From Vibrio pomeroyi (lineage in GTDB: Bacteria; Pseudomonadota; Gammaproteobacteria; Enterobacterales; Vibrionaceae), in the NCBI GenBank assembly GCA_041879425.1, contig CP090854.1, positions 1,426,001-1,490,000 on the forward strand: 64,000 nucleotides of DNA, read 5' to 3'. The notes beneath the pieces are model-generated. The model saw only the letters and a list, made by a program, of their open reading frames with translations. It was not told the DNA's origin and made no database searches. Positions 35,406-44,638 of the stretch are shown one piece after another. The translations under genes were made by a program, and so were the position numbers. Each line of letters starts with the position of its first letter. Within the stretch, counting starts at the first letter, position 1.

Positions 35406-36896
35406 ATGCTTAATTATTTAAAAAAACACTGGTTATCTAACGTTAAAGGAGATTCATTATCTGGGATTGTGGTTGCACTCGCATTGATCCCTGAAGCCAT
35501 CGCATTTTCTATTATTGCAGGCGTCGACCCTAAGGTTGGCTTGTATGCTTCATTCTGTATTTGTGTGGTCACCGCCTTAGTTGGCAGCCGTCCGGGAATG
35601 ATATCTGGGGCAACAGGCGCAATGGCGCTGCTTATGGTCACGCTAGTGAAAGACTACGGACTCGAATACCTACTCGCCGCTTCATTTTTAGCTGGTTTTA
35701 TTCAAATCGCAGCGGGTTATTTAAAGCTGGGTAACTTGATGAACTTTGTTTCGAAATCGGTGATCACTGGTTTTGTTAACGCACTCGCTATTCTTATCTT
35801 TATGGCTCAGCTCCCAGAGTTAATTAACGTGCCTTCGAGTGTTTATCTATTAGTTGTTCTCGGCTTAGCCATTATTTATCTGCTTCCTTATCTTCCTAAG
35901 TATGGACGTGCAATACCTTCACCTCTGGTCGCGATTGTTGTGCTTACAATCATCAGCTTGATGCTCGGTCTAGACGTTAGAACGATTGGTGATATGGGTA
36001 AGCTCCCAGATTCAATGCCTGTGTTTTTAATCCCGAACATCCCATTCACGCTTGAGACATTCGAAATCATACTGCCGTATTCTATTGCTCTTTCTGTTGT
36101 TGGTATTCTGGAGTCTTTGATGACAGCAACGATTGTCGATGACTTGACTGATACGGAAAGTAACAAGAACAATGAGTGTAAAGGGCAGGGCGCAGCCAAT
36201 ATTGTGGCTTCACTGTTTGGCGGTATGGCTGGCTGTGCCATGATTGGCCAATCGATCATCAACATCAAATCTGGTGGGTTAACCCGACTATCAAGCATGA
36301 TCGCCGGTGTGGTTTTGCTGCTGATGGTGGTGTTTGCATCTGACTGGTTGAGATTGATACCAATGGCGGCGTTAGTGTCTGTGATGATTATGGTTTCAAT
36401 TGGCACTTTCTCTTGGCGTTCTATTGTTGAACTTAAAGACCATACGCTACCTACCAATGTGACGATGTTAGCGACGGTGGTTGTGGTGGTGTTTACCCAT
36501 AACCTAGCGATAGGTGTTGCGGTGGGCGTGGTTCTGTCTGCGTTATTTTATGCACATGCCAGCAAATCGATGGTCTTCATTTCTGATGAAGTGGTCACTA
36601 ATAAGCTGCACACTATTCACCGAGTGAAAGGTCATGTGTTCTTTGCCTCTTCTGATGCGTTTGTCGATTTGTTTGATTACGACAATGCAACGTCGCTGGT
36701 GACAATCGATATTAGCGATGCGTCTTTTCTCGATAACACTTCAGTTGAAGCGCTCGATAAAGTGGTATTCAAGTTCCGTAAGAAAGGGGCTTATGTAGAA
36801 GTCTCTGGAATGGATACTGTGAGTGCGAACCTCATCTTCAAACATGCGATGTATCATAAGCATAAAGACTTAACGGCGGTTTCAATTACGCACTAG
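35406..36896 (+). CDS. SulP-family anion transporter with STAS domain
   Basis: The 496-residue inner-membrane protein has the SulP core: GIVVALALIPEAIAFSIIAG at the start, SGATGAMALLMVTLV and KSVITGFVNALAILIFMAQL, with 10 to 14 membrane spans to about residue 395. A C-terminal STAS domain (~400-495) contains VTIDISDASFLDNTSVEALD. SulP proteins move sulfate, bicarbonate or other anions, often with Na+ or H+; the substrate here cannot be told. AAGAG stands before the ATG. The gene is alone and ends at a terminator. Confidence 0.9.
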   Translation: MLNYLKKHWLSNVKGDSLSGIVVALALIPEAIAFSIIAGVDPKVGLYASFCICVVTALVGSRPGMISGATGAMALLMVTLVKDYGLEYLLAASFLAGFIQIAAGYLKLGNLMNFVSKSVITGFVNALAILIFMAQLPELINVPSSVYLLVVLGLAIIYLLPYLPKYGRAIPSPLVAIVVLTIISLMLGLDVRTIGDMGKLPDSMPVFLIPNIPFTLETFEIILPYSIALSVVGILESLMTATIVDDLTDTESNKNNECKGQGAANIVASLFGGMAGCAMIGQSIINIKSGGLTRLSSMIAGVVLLLMVVFASDWLRLIPMAALVSVMIMVSIGTFSWRSIVELKDHTLPTNVTMLATVVVVVFTHNLAIGVAVGVVLSALFYAHASKSMVFISDEVVTNKLHTIHRVKGHVFFASSDAFVDLFDYDNATSLVTIDISDASFLDNTSVEALDKVVFKFRKKGAYVEVSGMDTVSANLIFKHAMYHKHKDLTAVSITH

Positions 36897-36952
36897 TCAT
36901 TGTTTGGTTTGAGTCCAATCTCGAACTCTCAGCAAAGACAGCTAAAGAAGAC

Positions 36953-36978
36953 AAAGCGCTCATGAAGGAGCGCTTTTT
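36953..36978 (+). terminator. Intrinsic terminator after the SulP gene
   Basis: The stem AAAGCGCTC/GAGCGCTTT (36953-36961 with 36968-36976) is followed by TTT. Confidence 0.88.
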
Positions 36979-37009
36979 TGTGGGTCGAGAGTAAAGTAAT
37001 TCAATCGAC

Positions 37010-38662
37010 TTAAGATTTGATGTTGGTCTTTGAGCTCGGTTTTGAATTCGGCTTTGACTGAGACAAGGTGAATTGATTGATCAGTGATTCAAGATGATCA
37101 GACAGCTCTTCCAAGTCATCACTGATGTCACGGGTTTCAGCCGCAGATTGCGATGTGTTATTCGCGTGAGAAGTGATGGTTTCGACTTTCTGCTGAACAT
37201 CTTTAGTAGCCTGTGTGGTGGATTGGGTTTGCTGTTGAATGTTCTGTGCATGTGCCAACACTTGCTTCATCTCTTCTACAACACTATTCATTTCAACAGA
37301 CAGAGCATCGATATCGTTTGAGCTTTGATGTGCTTGTTCGCAAACATGGTCTGCCGAGTTTAATGACTCTTCGCTGCCTTGCTGGAACTGATGGATAATC
37401 GATTCGATACTGCCTGTTGCTTCTGCCGTTCTTGATGCGAGATGACGGACTTCATCAGCAACGACGGCAAAACCACGACCTTGTTCACCGGCACGCGCGG
37501 CTTCAATGGCTGCATTGAGTGCCAGAAGGTTAGTTTGATCGGCAATGCCACGAATCACACTCAATATTGAAGAGACTTCTCCGGTTTGCTCATTGAGTGT
37601 TTGTATCTTGTGCTTCACTTCTTCAATGCTGGTCACTAGGCTCTTGATTTCACTGCTTGCATCATGTGCTTGGGTAGCACTTTTGAATGCCACATCGGCG
37701 GTGTGATTGATGAGGTCGGATGCGGTTAACGTCGCTTGTTCCACATTAACCTGTTGAGCTTGAATCCCTTCAACATTGTTTTGTACCTCTGCCGTTTCAT
37801 GTTGTTGATCGCTCGCCGCTTGTTCGGTAATTTGTGCAACGCTGGTCAGTTGGTTGGCCGACGCATTCAGTTTGTGCGAAGTATCTTGTACCTTCTCTAA
37901 ACTGTCAGAAACCGTGCCCATAAAAGAGTTGATGGAGTTGGCGAGCGTACCGATCTCATCTTTGCTTTGTGCTAGTAAGCGAGTCGATAGGTTTTTGTCG
38001 TTGCTAACTTGCGTCATAAAACGAGAAGTCTGTTGAAGAGGGCGAACAATGATCTTACGAATCAGCCCCATCGTCAGGACAAAACCCGCAAAGGAGATCA
38101 CCGCCATAATGCCAATCGCAGCCATGGTTTGAGTGTTAATCAACGAATTAACGTGGCTAAGGTTGTACTCCAAGCGAATAGCACCCAACACTTCACCTTC
38201 TGGCGCCATGTGGCATGCCACACAATTAGTGCCACGATAATTTTCGCTCGACTTCATTGGCAGGGCAATCACTAAGCCTTTACCCCAATCAGCTGAGAAT
38301 GGCTCGATGACGGTTTCACCGGCTAGCGCGCGCTTATCAATATCATCAACGGGTGTTTGGTTGTCATTACCGGGGCCGTAGAGTTTGCTCACAGCATCGG
38401 CGCGTAATACACGAACGTCTTCAATACCTTCCTGTGCCAATGCTTTCTGACGCAAGGTTTCTTTCTGTGCCATGGTACCAGTCAGCATCATCATATTGAG
38501 ACTATCGAAATAGTTACTCGCTTTATCATGAAGCTGTTCACTTAGTACGGAATTTACCAGCTGTTTTTGCTGTGAATATTGAAAATAGGTCGATATCGCG
38601 AGCAAAAAAGTGAATACGATGGCGAGGGCCACTAGGATTTTAAAAGTGATTGTTGAGCGCAT
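37010..38662 (-). CDS. Methyl-accepting chemotaxis protein with periplasmic c-type heme motif
   Basis: The protein of 550 residues has a first membrane helix (~7-27), a periplasmic domain of about 150 residues, a second helix (~178-200), a HAMP domain (~201-255) and a cytoplasmic signalling tip with [20 protein letters not shown] and [15 protein letters not shown]. The periplasmic domain carries one c-type heme motif C-V-A-C-H (residues 147-151), so heme should be attached covalently there. Heme sensors of this kind report redox state or bind NO, CO or O2. The start at 38662 places the first helix near the N-terminus; an ATG at 38698 would add 12 polar residues. The tail is Ser/Lys/Pro-rich without a CheR pentapeptide. 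Confidence 0.9.
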   Translation of the reverse strand: MRSTITFKILVALAIVFTFLLAISTYFQYSQQKQLVNSVLSEQLHDKASNYFDSLNMMMLTGTMAQKETLRQKALAQEGIEDVRVLRADAVSKLYGPGNDNQTPVDDIDKRALAGETVIEPFSADWGKGLVIALPMKSSENYRGTNCVACHMAPEGEVLGAIRLEYNLSHVNSLINTQTMAAIGIMAVISFAGFVLTMGLIRKIIVRPLQQTSRFMTQVSNDKNLSTRLLAQSKDEIGTLANSINSFMGTVSDSLEKVQDTSHKLNASANQLTSVAQITEQAASDQQHETAEVQNNVEGIQAQQVNVEQATLTASDLINHTADVAFKSATQAHDASSEIKSLVTSIEEVKHKIQTLNEQTGEVSSILSVIRGIADQTNLLALNAAIEAARAGEQGRGFAVVADEVRHLASRTAEATGSIESIIHQFQQGSEESLNSADHVCEQAHQSSNDIDALSVEMNSVVEEMKQVLAHAQNIQQQTQSTTQATKDVQQKVETITSHANNTSQSAAETRDISDDLEELSDHLESLINQFTLSQSKPNSKPSSKTNIKS

Positions 38663-38718
38663 AAGGTGTTTGTTTTTATTAATTATAATGACGCGCATAC
38701 TTTACGTCTAAGAGACCC

Positions 38719-38734
38719 TACTACCTATGGGGTA
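38719..38734. promoter_or_regulatory. NarP-like inverted heptamers upstream of the heme chemoreceptor
   Basis: On the minus strand the sequence is TACCCCA-TA-GGTAGTA, a partial match to the 7-2-7 NarP/NarL arrangement (TACYYMT-N2-AKRRGTA). It lies about 57 bases upstream of the chemoreceptor start. The second half matches poorly, so this is a weak suggestion. Confidence 0.25.
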
Positions 38735-39105
38735 TAGTGAATTGTGTGACCACACTCCGGTTGTGGTTATGTTTCTGTGATGTAGCGAGTTGGTGTTGTA
38801 ATTGATTCTGTATTTGAGGTTCAAATGAGCTCGCGTTTACTTTTGGTTTTTTGTTTGGGCATTGACAGCGAATTGTTTCGGTAAAAACGCTACTTTTGCG
38901 GCTGTCATATCTTTTGAGCGTTCTTTGTACAGACATTGTGGTTAATGGTGTTGGTGAATTTATCGTTCTGGTTTTTATCAGTAATGATTATTGTTTTATG
39001 TGGTTTGGTGGTTAATTAGTATCCAAATGGCTGTTTTGTTCAATTTAATAGCAAAAAGTGTGGCTATAGCGTTGTGTTTCGAATCTCATTCGATAAGATG
39101 AAACG
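38735..39105. other. Spacer before the permease leader
   Basis: This T- and G-rich stretch has no credible gene. It contains the promoter region for the downstream leader and permease. No TyrR box (TGTAAA-N6-TTTACA) was found in it. Confidence 0.4.
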
Positions 39106-39145
39106 ACCTCTAATGCTAGAGGTAGGGCAGCAACGGATACGCTGC
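39106..39145 (+). promoter_or_regulatory. Two adjacent stem-loops in the permease leader
   Basis: ACCTCTA/TAGAGGT (39106-39112 with 39117-39123) and GCAGC/GCTGC (39127-39131 with 39141-39145, loop AACGGATAC) stand three bases apart. They lie just upstream of the aromatic-rich small ORF. They match no riboswitch class I know, but look like a compact RNA element. Confidence 0.45.
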
Positions 39146-39186
39146 TTCAAATACTATGGAATGTGAATCAATTATTGGACACATAC

Positions 39187-39384
39187 ATGAAATTCAAGAT
39201 TACATCGCCGATTATTGAACCTACGGAAGGTTCACCACATCAGTTAACGCTTACTCACGCTTCTCGTTTTACCTCTTTTAAGACAAGCTCCCCTTTGAAC
39301 GCCCTGTTCGACAACGTCTCTGCACGCTTCTTTACCGCTTATCGCTCCTATTGTTATTCGTTTTATAACTTTATTTCTATCTGA
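39187..39384 (+). CDS. Tyr/Phe-rich upstream ORF, possible leader peptide
   Basis: This is a 65-residue ORF starting MKFKITSPIIEPTEGS, with GGA about eight bases before the ATG. Its last 21 residues hold four Tyr and four Phe (RFFTAYRSYCYSFYNFISI), exceptional for chance. It ends at TGA 69 bases before an aromatic amino acid permease, with C-rich, G-poor DNA between. The arrangement resembles TnaC-type leaders, in which the nascent peptide or aromatic codons control downstream expression, but no intrinsic terminator is seen in the gap. The function is inferred. It could alternatively be a real small protein; an in-frame ATG at 39163 is possible but less likely. Confidence 0.55.
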   Translation: MKFKITSPIIEPTEGSPHQLTLTHASRFTSFKTSSPLNALFDNVSARFFTAYRSYCYSFYNFISI

Positions 39385-39453
39385 ATTCCTTTGTCATTCA
39401 CTTGATGCACGAAGACTCACACCTATAAAAACTAAACAAATAAGTTAAAAATA

Positions 39454-40608
39454 ATGAATATTAAAATGATGGGTAGCTCCCTAATTATCGCTGGTACCGC
39501 TCTCGGTGCTGGTATGCTCGCGATCCCAATGGTATTAGCTCAATTCGGATTGCTTTACGGCACATTGCTGATGGTTCTGATCTGTTTCGGTACCACTTAT
39601 GCAGCTCTATTACTTCTAGAAGCGACCATCAAAGCCGGTGGCGGTCTAGGGTTGAACTCTATTGCTCGAAAGACCTTGGGCAAACAAGGCCAGTTGCTTA
39701 CCAACGGCCTGCTTTATGCGTTATTGATTTGCCTATTAATGGCTTACATTTTGGGTGCGGGCGACTTGCTGAGTAAGTTACTGTCTAACTTCGGTGTAGA
39801 CATTACCGCAACGTCTAGCCAAATCACGTTTACCTTGCTTGCCGGCGCTGTTGTTGCAAGTGGTACAGGTGTGATTGATAAACTGAACCGTGCATTGTTC
39901 TTCGTGATGCTAGCAAGCTTGTTTGCAACCATGGCGTTTTTGGCGCCAAGCATGACGCAAGAGAATTTGATGCAGGTAACCAGCCACAACCACGTTGACC
40001 TGATCAAAACCAGCGCAATTCTGTTCACCAGCTTTGGCTTTATGGTCGTGATTCCTACCTTGGTGTCTTACAACCACGAAGCGACAGACAAACAGCTGCG
40101 CAACATGGTGATTGTTGGTTCTCTGATTCCTCTAGTATGTTACTTATGCTGGTTGTTTGCGGTGGTAGGTAACCTGAGTGAAGAGCAATTCCGTAGCTTT
40201 AAGAATGTTTCTGATTTGATGGCGGCGTTTGAAGCTCAATCTCCTTGGGTAGGTAACGTGCTTTCTACCTTCACAGGTCTAGCCTTGCTGACTTCTTTCT
40301 TTGGTGTAGCGATGGCACTGTTCAACCAGAACAAAGACATGTTCAACCAAAACACAGCGGTGACTTACTGTATTAGCTTCATCTTGCCATTAGCAGGTTC
40401 ATTGCTTGCAGCAGACAAGTTCCTACAAGTGTTGAACTACGCAGGTATTATCCTAGTGTTCTTGGCTGTGTTCGTTCCTTTGGTTATGGTTCATAAGCAG
40501 CGCTTTATGAAAATAGCGGAAGACAGATACAGCGCAGAAGGTGGCAAGCCGATGATGCTTTTCTCATTGTTGTTTGGTTGCTTCTTGCTTATCTCGCAAG
40601 TGATTTAA
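39454..40608 (+). CDS. tyrP: Aromatic amino acid permease (TyrP-like)
   Basis: The 384-residue inner-membrane protein has about 11 helices and belongs to the HAAAP family (TyrP, Mtr, TnaB). The first helix contains GSSLIIAGTALGAGMLAIPM, and FGFMVVIPTLVSYNHEA lies in the middle. These proteins import tyrosine or tryptophan with protons. The Tyr-rich upstream ORF favours tyrosine, but tryptophan is possible, so the symbol is tentative. The ribosome site is weak (TAAG), which would suit coupling to, or control by, the upstream ORF. Confidence 0.82.
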   Translation: MNIKMMGSSLIIAGTALGAGMLAIPMVLAQFGLLYGTLLMVLICFGTTYAALLLLEATIKAGGGLGLNSIARKTLGKQGQLLTNGLLYALLICLLMAYILGAGDLLSKLLSNFGVDITATSSQITFTLLAGAVVASGTGVIDKLNRALFFVMLASLFATMAFLAPSMTQENLMQVTSHNHVDLIKTSAILFTSFGFMVVIPTLVSYNHEATDKQLRNMVIVGSLIPLVCYLCWLFAVVGNLSEEQFRSFKNVSDLMAAFEAQSPWVGNVLSTFTGLALLTSFFGVAMALFNQNKDMFNQNTAVTYCISFILPLAGSLLAADKFLQVLNYAGIILVFLAVFVPLVMVHKQRFMKIAEDRYSAEGGKPMMLFSLLFGCFLLISQVI

Positions 40609-40636
40609 CAAAACAATTTGGTCGGTTGAATAATTA

Positions 40637-40900
40637 GGGCGTGTTGACCTTTCGTGGTTAAATTTTGTTCGAGATAAAAGCGTTTTAATCGCGGCGAGGG
40701 GGAAGTAGCCTAGTCACTCTAAGCAAGTCCCCCTCAACAAAGAGTAAAACGCTTTTAGCCGAACCCTTCGGGCAGCGTTTGCTGGTCATTTCTACTATGT
40801 TATCGGCTTCTCATGTAGGCTAGCTACACATCAAAGCCTCTGCCTTGTATAAATACCCAGCAACTCGCTGCAAAAATCAGCTCGAAAGATCAACACGCCC
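40637..40900. mobile_element. MITE-like element with terminal inverted repeats and TA flanks
   Basis: The 264-bp element has 18-bp ends, GGGCGTGTTGACCTTTCG at 40637-40654 and its complement at 40883-40900, matching at 17 of 18 positions. Both ends are bordered by TA, the target duplicated by IS630/Tc1-type transposases. Inside, AAAAGCGTTTTA near 40676 and TAAAACGCTTTT near 40745, and GAGGGGGA and TCCCCCTC, form a nested hairpin. There is no ORF, so movement would need a transposase in trans. Confidence 0.7.
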
Positions 40901-40936
40901 TAGTCACCAAGCTTTAGCTTCAAAAGCTTCAGATAC

Positions 40937-40968
40937 AAAAAAAGGAACGCATCGGCGTTCCTTTTTTA
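40937..40968. terminator. Terminator after sdaA, bidirectional
   Basis: AAAAGGAACGC pairs with GCGTTCCTTTT around a short ATCG loop (about 40940-40950 with 40955-40965), with A and T flanks. Confidence 0.9.
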
Positions 40969-40993
40969 TTCTCGGTTTATTAATTCAGAATGA

Positions 40994-42355
40994 TTAACAA
41001 ACAACCTTAACAGCCAAACCACCTTGAGAAGTCTCACGGTATTTAGCGTTCATGTCTTTACCTGTTTCTAGCATCGTTTCGATAACTTTATCTAGAGAAA
41101 CAGTAGGAGCAGAAGAACGACGAAGTGCCATACGAGCAGAGTTGATTGCTTTCACTGCAGCAATACCGTTACGCTCGATACATGGTACTTGTACTTGGCC
41201 TGCAACTGGGTCACATGTAAGACCTAGGTTGTGTTCCATGCCAATTTCCGCAGCCATACATACTTGCTCAGGGCTACCACCCATAAGCTCAGCAAGACCA
41301 GCAGCAGCCATAGAACATGCCACACCAACTTCACCCTGACAGCCAACTTCAGCACCAGAGATAGAAGCGTTACGCTTGTAAAGACCACCGATCGCGCCAG
41401 AAGCTGCGAAGTAACGAGTGTAGTCTTTCTCTGTCACTGTTTGGATGAACTTATCGTAGTAAGCCAATACTGCAGGGATGATGCCACATGCGCCGTTTGT
41501 TGGTGCCGTTACTACACGACCACCCGCAGCGTTTTCTTCGTTTACTGCGAAAGCAAACATGTTCACCCAGTCAACAACCGTCATTGGATCGTTCGTTGTT
41601 TTCTCTGAAGTGATCAGCTGTTGACGAAGTGCTGCAGCACGACGAGGTACACGTAGTGGACCAGGCAGGATACCTTCAGTATTCATACCGCGATCCATAC
41701 ACTCACGCATCGTTTTCCAGATGTTTGCGAAGTAAGTACGAGACTCTTCGTCTGAGTGGAAAGCCGCTTGGTTTTTCATAACCAGTGTACTGATAGAAAG
41801 ACCACTTTCTTTACACTGATTAACCAGCTCTTCAGCTGTTGTAAATTCGTAAGGTGCTTTGATTGGGTTTTCTTCTTCTTTGCCGAAGTTCTCTTCGTCA
41901 ACGATGAAACCGCCACCAATTGAGTAGTAAGTTTTTGAGTATGCTACTTCGTCGTCAACCCAAGCGTGAATGCTCATGCCGTTCTCGTGTAGAGAAAGGT
42001 TGCTAGTATGGAAGTTCATACCGCCATCGCGTGGGAACGATACTGTATGACAGTGCATGCCAACAGGAAGGCGTTCAGTTTCTTCTACGCGAGCAATGAA
42101 GCCAGCAATAGAATCGATATCAACACGCTCAGGAGTATTGCCAGCAAGACCCATGATGATTGCGATATCTGTGTGGTGACCTTTCCCTGTCAGTGATAGT
42201 GATCCATATACGTCCACGGTGATTTTAGTGATGTCGCGCAATTTTCCCATTGAACGTAAGTCATCAATAAATTCTTTACCCGCTTTCATTGGTCCAACTG
42301 TGTGTGAGCTCGATGGACCAACACCGATTTTATAGATATCAAATACACTAATCAT
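40994..42355 (-). CDS. sdaA: L-serine ammonia-lyase (serine deaminase)
   Basis: The 453-residue product matches the one-chain bacterial iron-sulfur serine deaminases. The beta domain has [20 protein letters not shown], and the catalytic domain carries Cys ligands for the [4Fe-4S] cluster ([31 protein letters not shown]). It converts serine to pyruvate and ammonia. GAGGT precedes the ATG at 42355; an ATG ten codons upstream is unsupported. It follows the serine transporter gene, but a terminator-like stem lies between them, so its expression may be lower than that of sdaC. Confidence 0.94.
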   Translation of the reverse strand: MISVFDIYKIGVGPSSSHTVGPMKAGKEFIDDLRSMGKLRDITKITVDVYGSLSLTGKGHHTDIAIIMGLAGNTPERVDIDSIAGFIARVEETERLPVGMHCHTVSFPRDGGMNFHTSNLSLHENGMSIHAWVDDEVAYSKTYYSIGGGFIVDEENFGKEEENPIKAPYEFTTAEELVNQCKESGLSISTLVMKNQAAFHSDEESRTYFANIWKTMRECMDRGMNTEGILPGPLRVPRRAAALRQQLITSEKTTNDPMTVVDWVNMFAFAVNEENAAGGRVVTAPTNGACGIIPAVLAYYDKFIQTVTEKDYTRYFAASGAIGGLYKRNASISGAEVGCQGEVGVACSMAAAGLAELMGGSPEQVCMAAEIGMEHNLGLTCDPVAGQVQVPCIERNGIAAVKAINSARMALRRSSAPTVSLDKVIETMLETGKDMNAKYRETSQGGLAVKVVC

Positions 42356-42365
42356 AGCGATTACC

Positions 42366-42402
42366 TCAAAAAGAGAGCCTCCCAAGGGGAGTAGGGAGGC
42401 TC
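42366..42402 (-). terminator. Terminator-like stem between sdaC and sdaA (possible attenuator)
   Basis: On the minus strand GAGCCTCCC (42394-42402) pairs with GGGAGGCTC (42375-42383), followed by TCTCTTTTTG. The stem is intrinsic-terminator-like but lies inside the sdaC-sdaA transcription unit, about 10 bases before the sdaA ATG. Confidence 0.7.
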
Positions 42403-42475
42403 ATTTATTATCATTATATTTTGTGTCTAATCTCGCGATATAAGATGAAAGTCATCTTATAAAAAGTGCTTAAGA

Positions 42476-43729
42476 TTAAAGAGCGCCGTAGATTACAGAA
42501 CTAATAGCCGCTAGACCACATAAAGCTGTAAAGATTTGTACAGGTGCTGAAGTTTTGTACTTAGCCATTGCTGGTACTTTTTGCATCGCGAATACAGGCA
42601 TTAGGAACAGGATAGCTGCAATCATTGGAGCACCCATTGTTTCAATCATACCTAGGATGCTTGGGTTAACTACCGCAACAATCCAAGTTGTAACAACGAT
42701 GAACGCTAGAGATGCTTTTTCGATAGTGCTTACTGAAGAACCAGAGCGAGACTTGATTAGACCAACAAGACCTTCGTGAGCACCTAGGAAGTGACCGAAG
42801 TAGCTTGAAGTAATCGCTGCGAACGCTACTAGAGGACCCATGTAAGAGATAAGTGGAGACTCATGTACGTTTGCTAGGTAAGAAAGAACAGAGATGTTCT
42901 GTGCTTGTGCTGTTGCTAGTTGCTCTGGAGATAGAGAAAGAACTACAGAGAATACGAAGAACATTACAAAACCCATCAGCATCATTGCTGCGCCGCCAGT
43001 GATAGCGTCAGTTTTCTTAACTGCGTTTTCACCGTATACGCGGCGTTGCTCTTTAGAGAACTGTGAAATGATTGGGCTGTGGTTGAAAGAGAACACGATG
43101 ATTGGAATTGCAAGCCAGATAATAGAAGGCATTGTTGACCATTCTGGGCTAACTTCCATCATTGAAGTGTTCCAGTCAGGAACTAGGTAGAAAGATAGTG
43201 CTAGTAGGATGAATACTAGTGGGTAAACCATCGCTGACGTTGCTTTAAGCATCAGCTCTTTACCGAATACAACACCCGCTGTCATAGCAAGGATAAGTGC
43301 ACCAGAAAGAAGAGGACGTGGAATAGATTCCATACCCATTTGGTTTACTAGGAAAGAATCAACTGTGTTTGTGATACCAACACCGTAGATAAGAACGATT
43401 GGGTAGATAGCGAAGAAGTAAGCGAAAGTAATAATGTTTGCGCCAGTCTTACCGAAGTGTTCTTCAACTGTGTCTGTAATATCTGCTTCAGGGTTTTTAG
43501 CTGACAGTACGAAACGAGCTAGAGATTTGTGTGCGAACCAAGTCATTGGTGCTGCGATTAGAGCTAGGATAACTAATGGCCAAAAACCACCCGCACCAGC
43601 TTTGATTGGAAGAAATAGTACGCCAGCACCAACTGCTGTACCGAATAGTGATAAACACCAGGTAAAATCTTTATAGTTAAACTTGCTTGAATCTTTAACG
43701 GCATTTGCCGAAGAAGTTGTTGTGTTCAT
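42476..43729 (-). CDS. sdaC: Serine transporter SdaC (HAAAP family)
   Basis: The 417-residue protein has about 11 membrane helices. FNYKDFTWCLSLFGTAVGAG is followed by VLFLPIKAGAGGFWPLVILA, and SFNHSPIISQFSKEQRRVYG marks the serine/threonine branch of the HAAAP family. It imports serine with protons and, with sdaA 120 bases downstream, forms a serine uptake and breakdown unit like E. coli sdaC-sdaB. Related transporters carry threonine or tryptophan, so the assignment also rests on the neighbouring deaminase. The ribosome site is weak (GAG). Confidence 0.9.
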   Translation of the reverse strand: MNTTTSSANAVKDSSKFNYKDFTWCLSLFGTAVGAGVLFLPIKAGAGGFWPLVILALIAAPMTWFAHKSLARFVLSAKNPEADITDTVEEHFGKTGANIITFAYFFAIYPIVLIYGVGITNTVDSFLVNQMGMESIPRPLLSGALILAMTAGVVFGKELMLKATSAMVYPLVFILLALSFYLVPDWNTSMMEVSPEWSTMPSIIWLAIPIIVFSFNHSPIISQFSKEQRRVYGENAVKKTDAITGGAAMMLMGFVMFFVFSVVLSLSPEQLATAQAQNISVLSYLANVHESPLISYMGPLVAFAAITSSYFGHFLGAHEGLVGLIKSRSGSSVSTIEKASLAFIVVTTWIVAVVNPSILGMIETMGAPMIAAILFLMPVFAMQKVPAMAKYKTSAPVQIFTALCGLAAISSVIYGAL

Positions 43730-44038
43730 GTTAAATTACTCATTTTTTGGGAACAGGAAATAAGTCGGGGCTAATTCTGCAGAATTTTCGTCTGCAAAAA
43801 ATAGATCTAAATCATGTAATGAAACGGCGTGTCACATGATATGCGAAAAACGGATTTTTGATCACGAAAATAGCGTGCCACAGGTGATTTATGTTTATGC
43901 TTGGTATTAGTTTTTTTTATGCGAAAGGGCGAGTTGTATAGATCTATAGCAGGTAAACGTTTGCGTAAAATTGCATTAATAATTCTGTTCCATACAAAGC
44001 TTGCGATTTGTTAACAGAGATTAAACAAAACGTAGTTG
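43730..44038. other. Spacer upstream of sdaC
   Basis: These 309 bases between nudL and sdaC hold no credible gene. They should contain the sdaC promoter. No clear CRP, Lrp or other operator could be assigned by eye, although GTGTCACATGAT near 43830 resembles half a CRP site. Confidence 0.4.
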
Positions 44039-44638
44039 CTATGTAATTCGTTGCACTACATGCTGCTGCATTGATTGGATGATTTGAGCCGTAACGCCCC
44101 AAATTAGGTGCTCTTGGAAGGGCATGGCAAAAACGCGATGCTTGATTTGTTTAAAGTTGACCATATGGCTGTGTAATTTTGCTTGGTCTAAAACATAAGT
44201 GGCAGGAACCTCAAAAATAGAGGCCACTTCGTTCTCATCGATGATGGGTTTATAGTCAGGATCAACTAATGCGACAATCGGCGTAACAGAAAATTTACTA
44301 ATGGTACTCAAGGCGGGTAATTGCCCAACAATTTTAACCTGATCCGATCGAATCCCCACCTCTTCGTGCAGTTCTCTTAGTGCAGTAAATTGCATCGATG
44401 GGTCGGAAAGCTCATGTTTGCCACCCGGAAAACTGACTTGCCCAGGGTGGTGCTTAAGATGTGCTGCTCTTTTAGTAAAAATGACATGTAAACCATCCTC
44501 TCTTTCAACTAAACCGACAACGACTGCTGCCTTACGAAGTTCTTCTCCACTGATGTGAGAAACACGCTCGACAGACTCAGGGTGGTAGCCAACGGCTGGC
44601 TTAAGTTGAAACTGTTGAAGGAAGTTATCTCGGTTCAT
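44039..44638 (-). CDS. nudL: Nudix CoA pyrophosphatase
   Basis: The 199-residue protein has a complete Nudix box (GGKHELSDPSMQFTALRELH, continuing EEVGIR) and the CoA-pyrophosphatase signature just before it (LKHHPGQVSFPGG). Relatives cleave CoA or acyl-CoA to 4'-phosphopantetheine and 3',5'-ADP. The length fits E. coli NudL/YeaB. It is divergent from the H-NOX operon, with a weak ribosome site. Confidence 0.88.
   Translation of the reverse strand: MNRDNFLQQFQLKPAVGYHPESVERVSHISGEELRKAAVVVGLVEREDGLHVIFTKRAAHLKHHPGQVSFPGGKHELSDPSMQFTALRELHEEVGIRSDQVKIVGQLPALSTISKFSVTPIVALVDPDYKPIIDENEVASIFEVPATYVLDQAKLHSHMVNFKQIKHRVFAMPFQEHLIWGVTAQIIQSMQQHVVQRIT

Noticed and set aside
35888..36457. Long open frame of 189 codons on the minus strand
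   Set aside because: It lies entirely antisense to the SulP transporter gene, has low-complexity Ile/Thr/Ser composition and no ribosome site.
43825..43850. CRP site upstream of sdaC
   Set aside because: TGTAA and TCACA half-sites are present, but 12 bases separate them rather than six, so no proper CRP site is formed.
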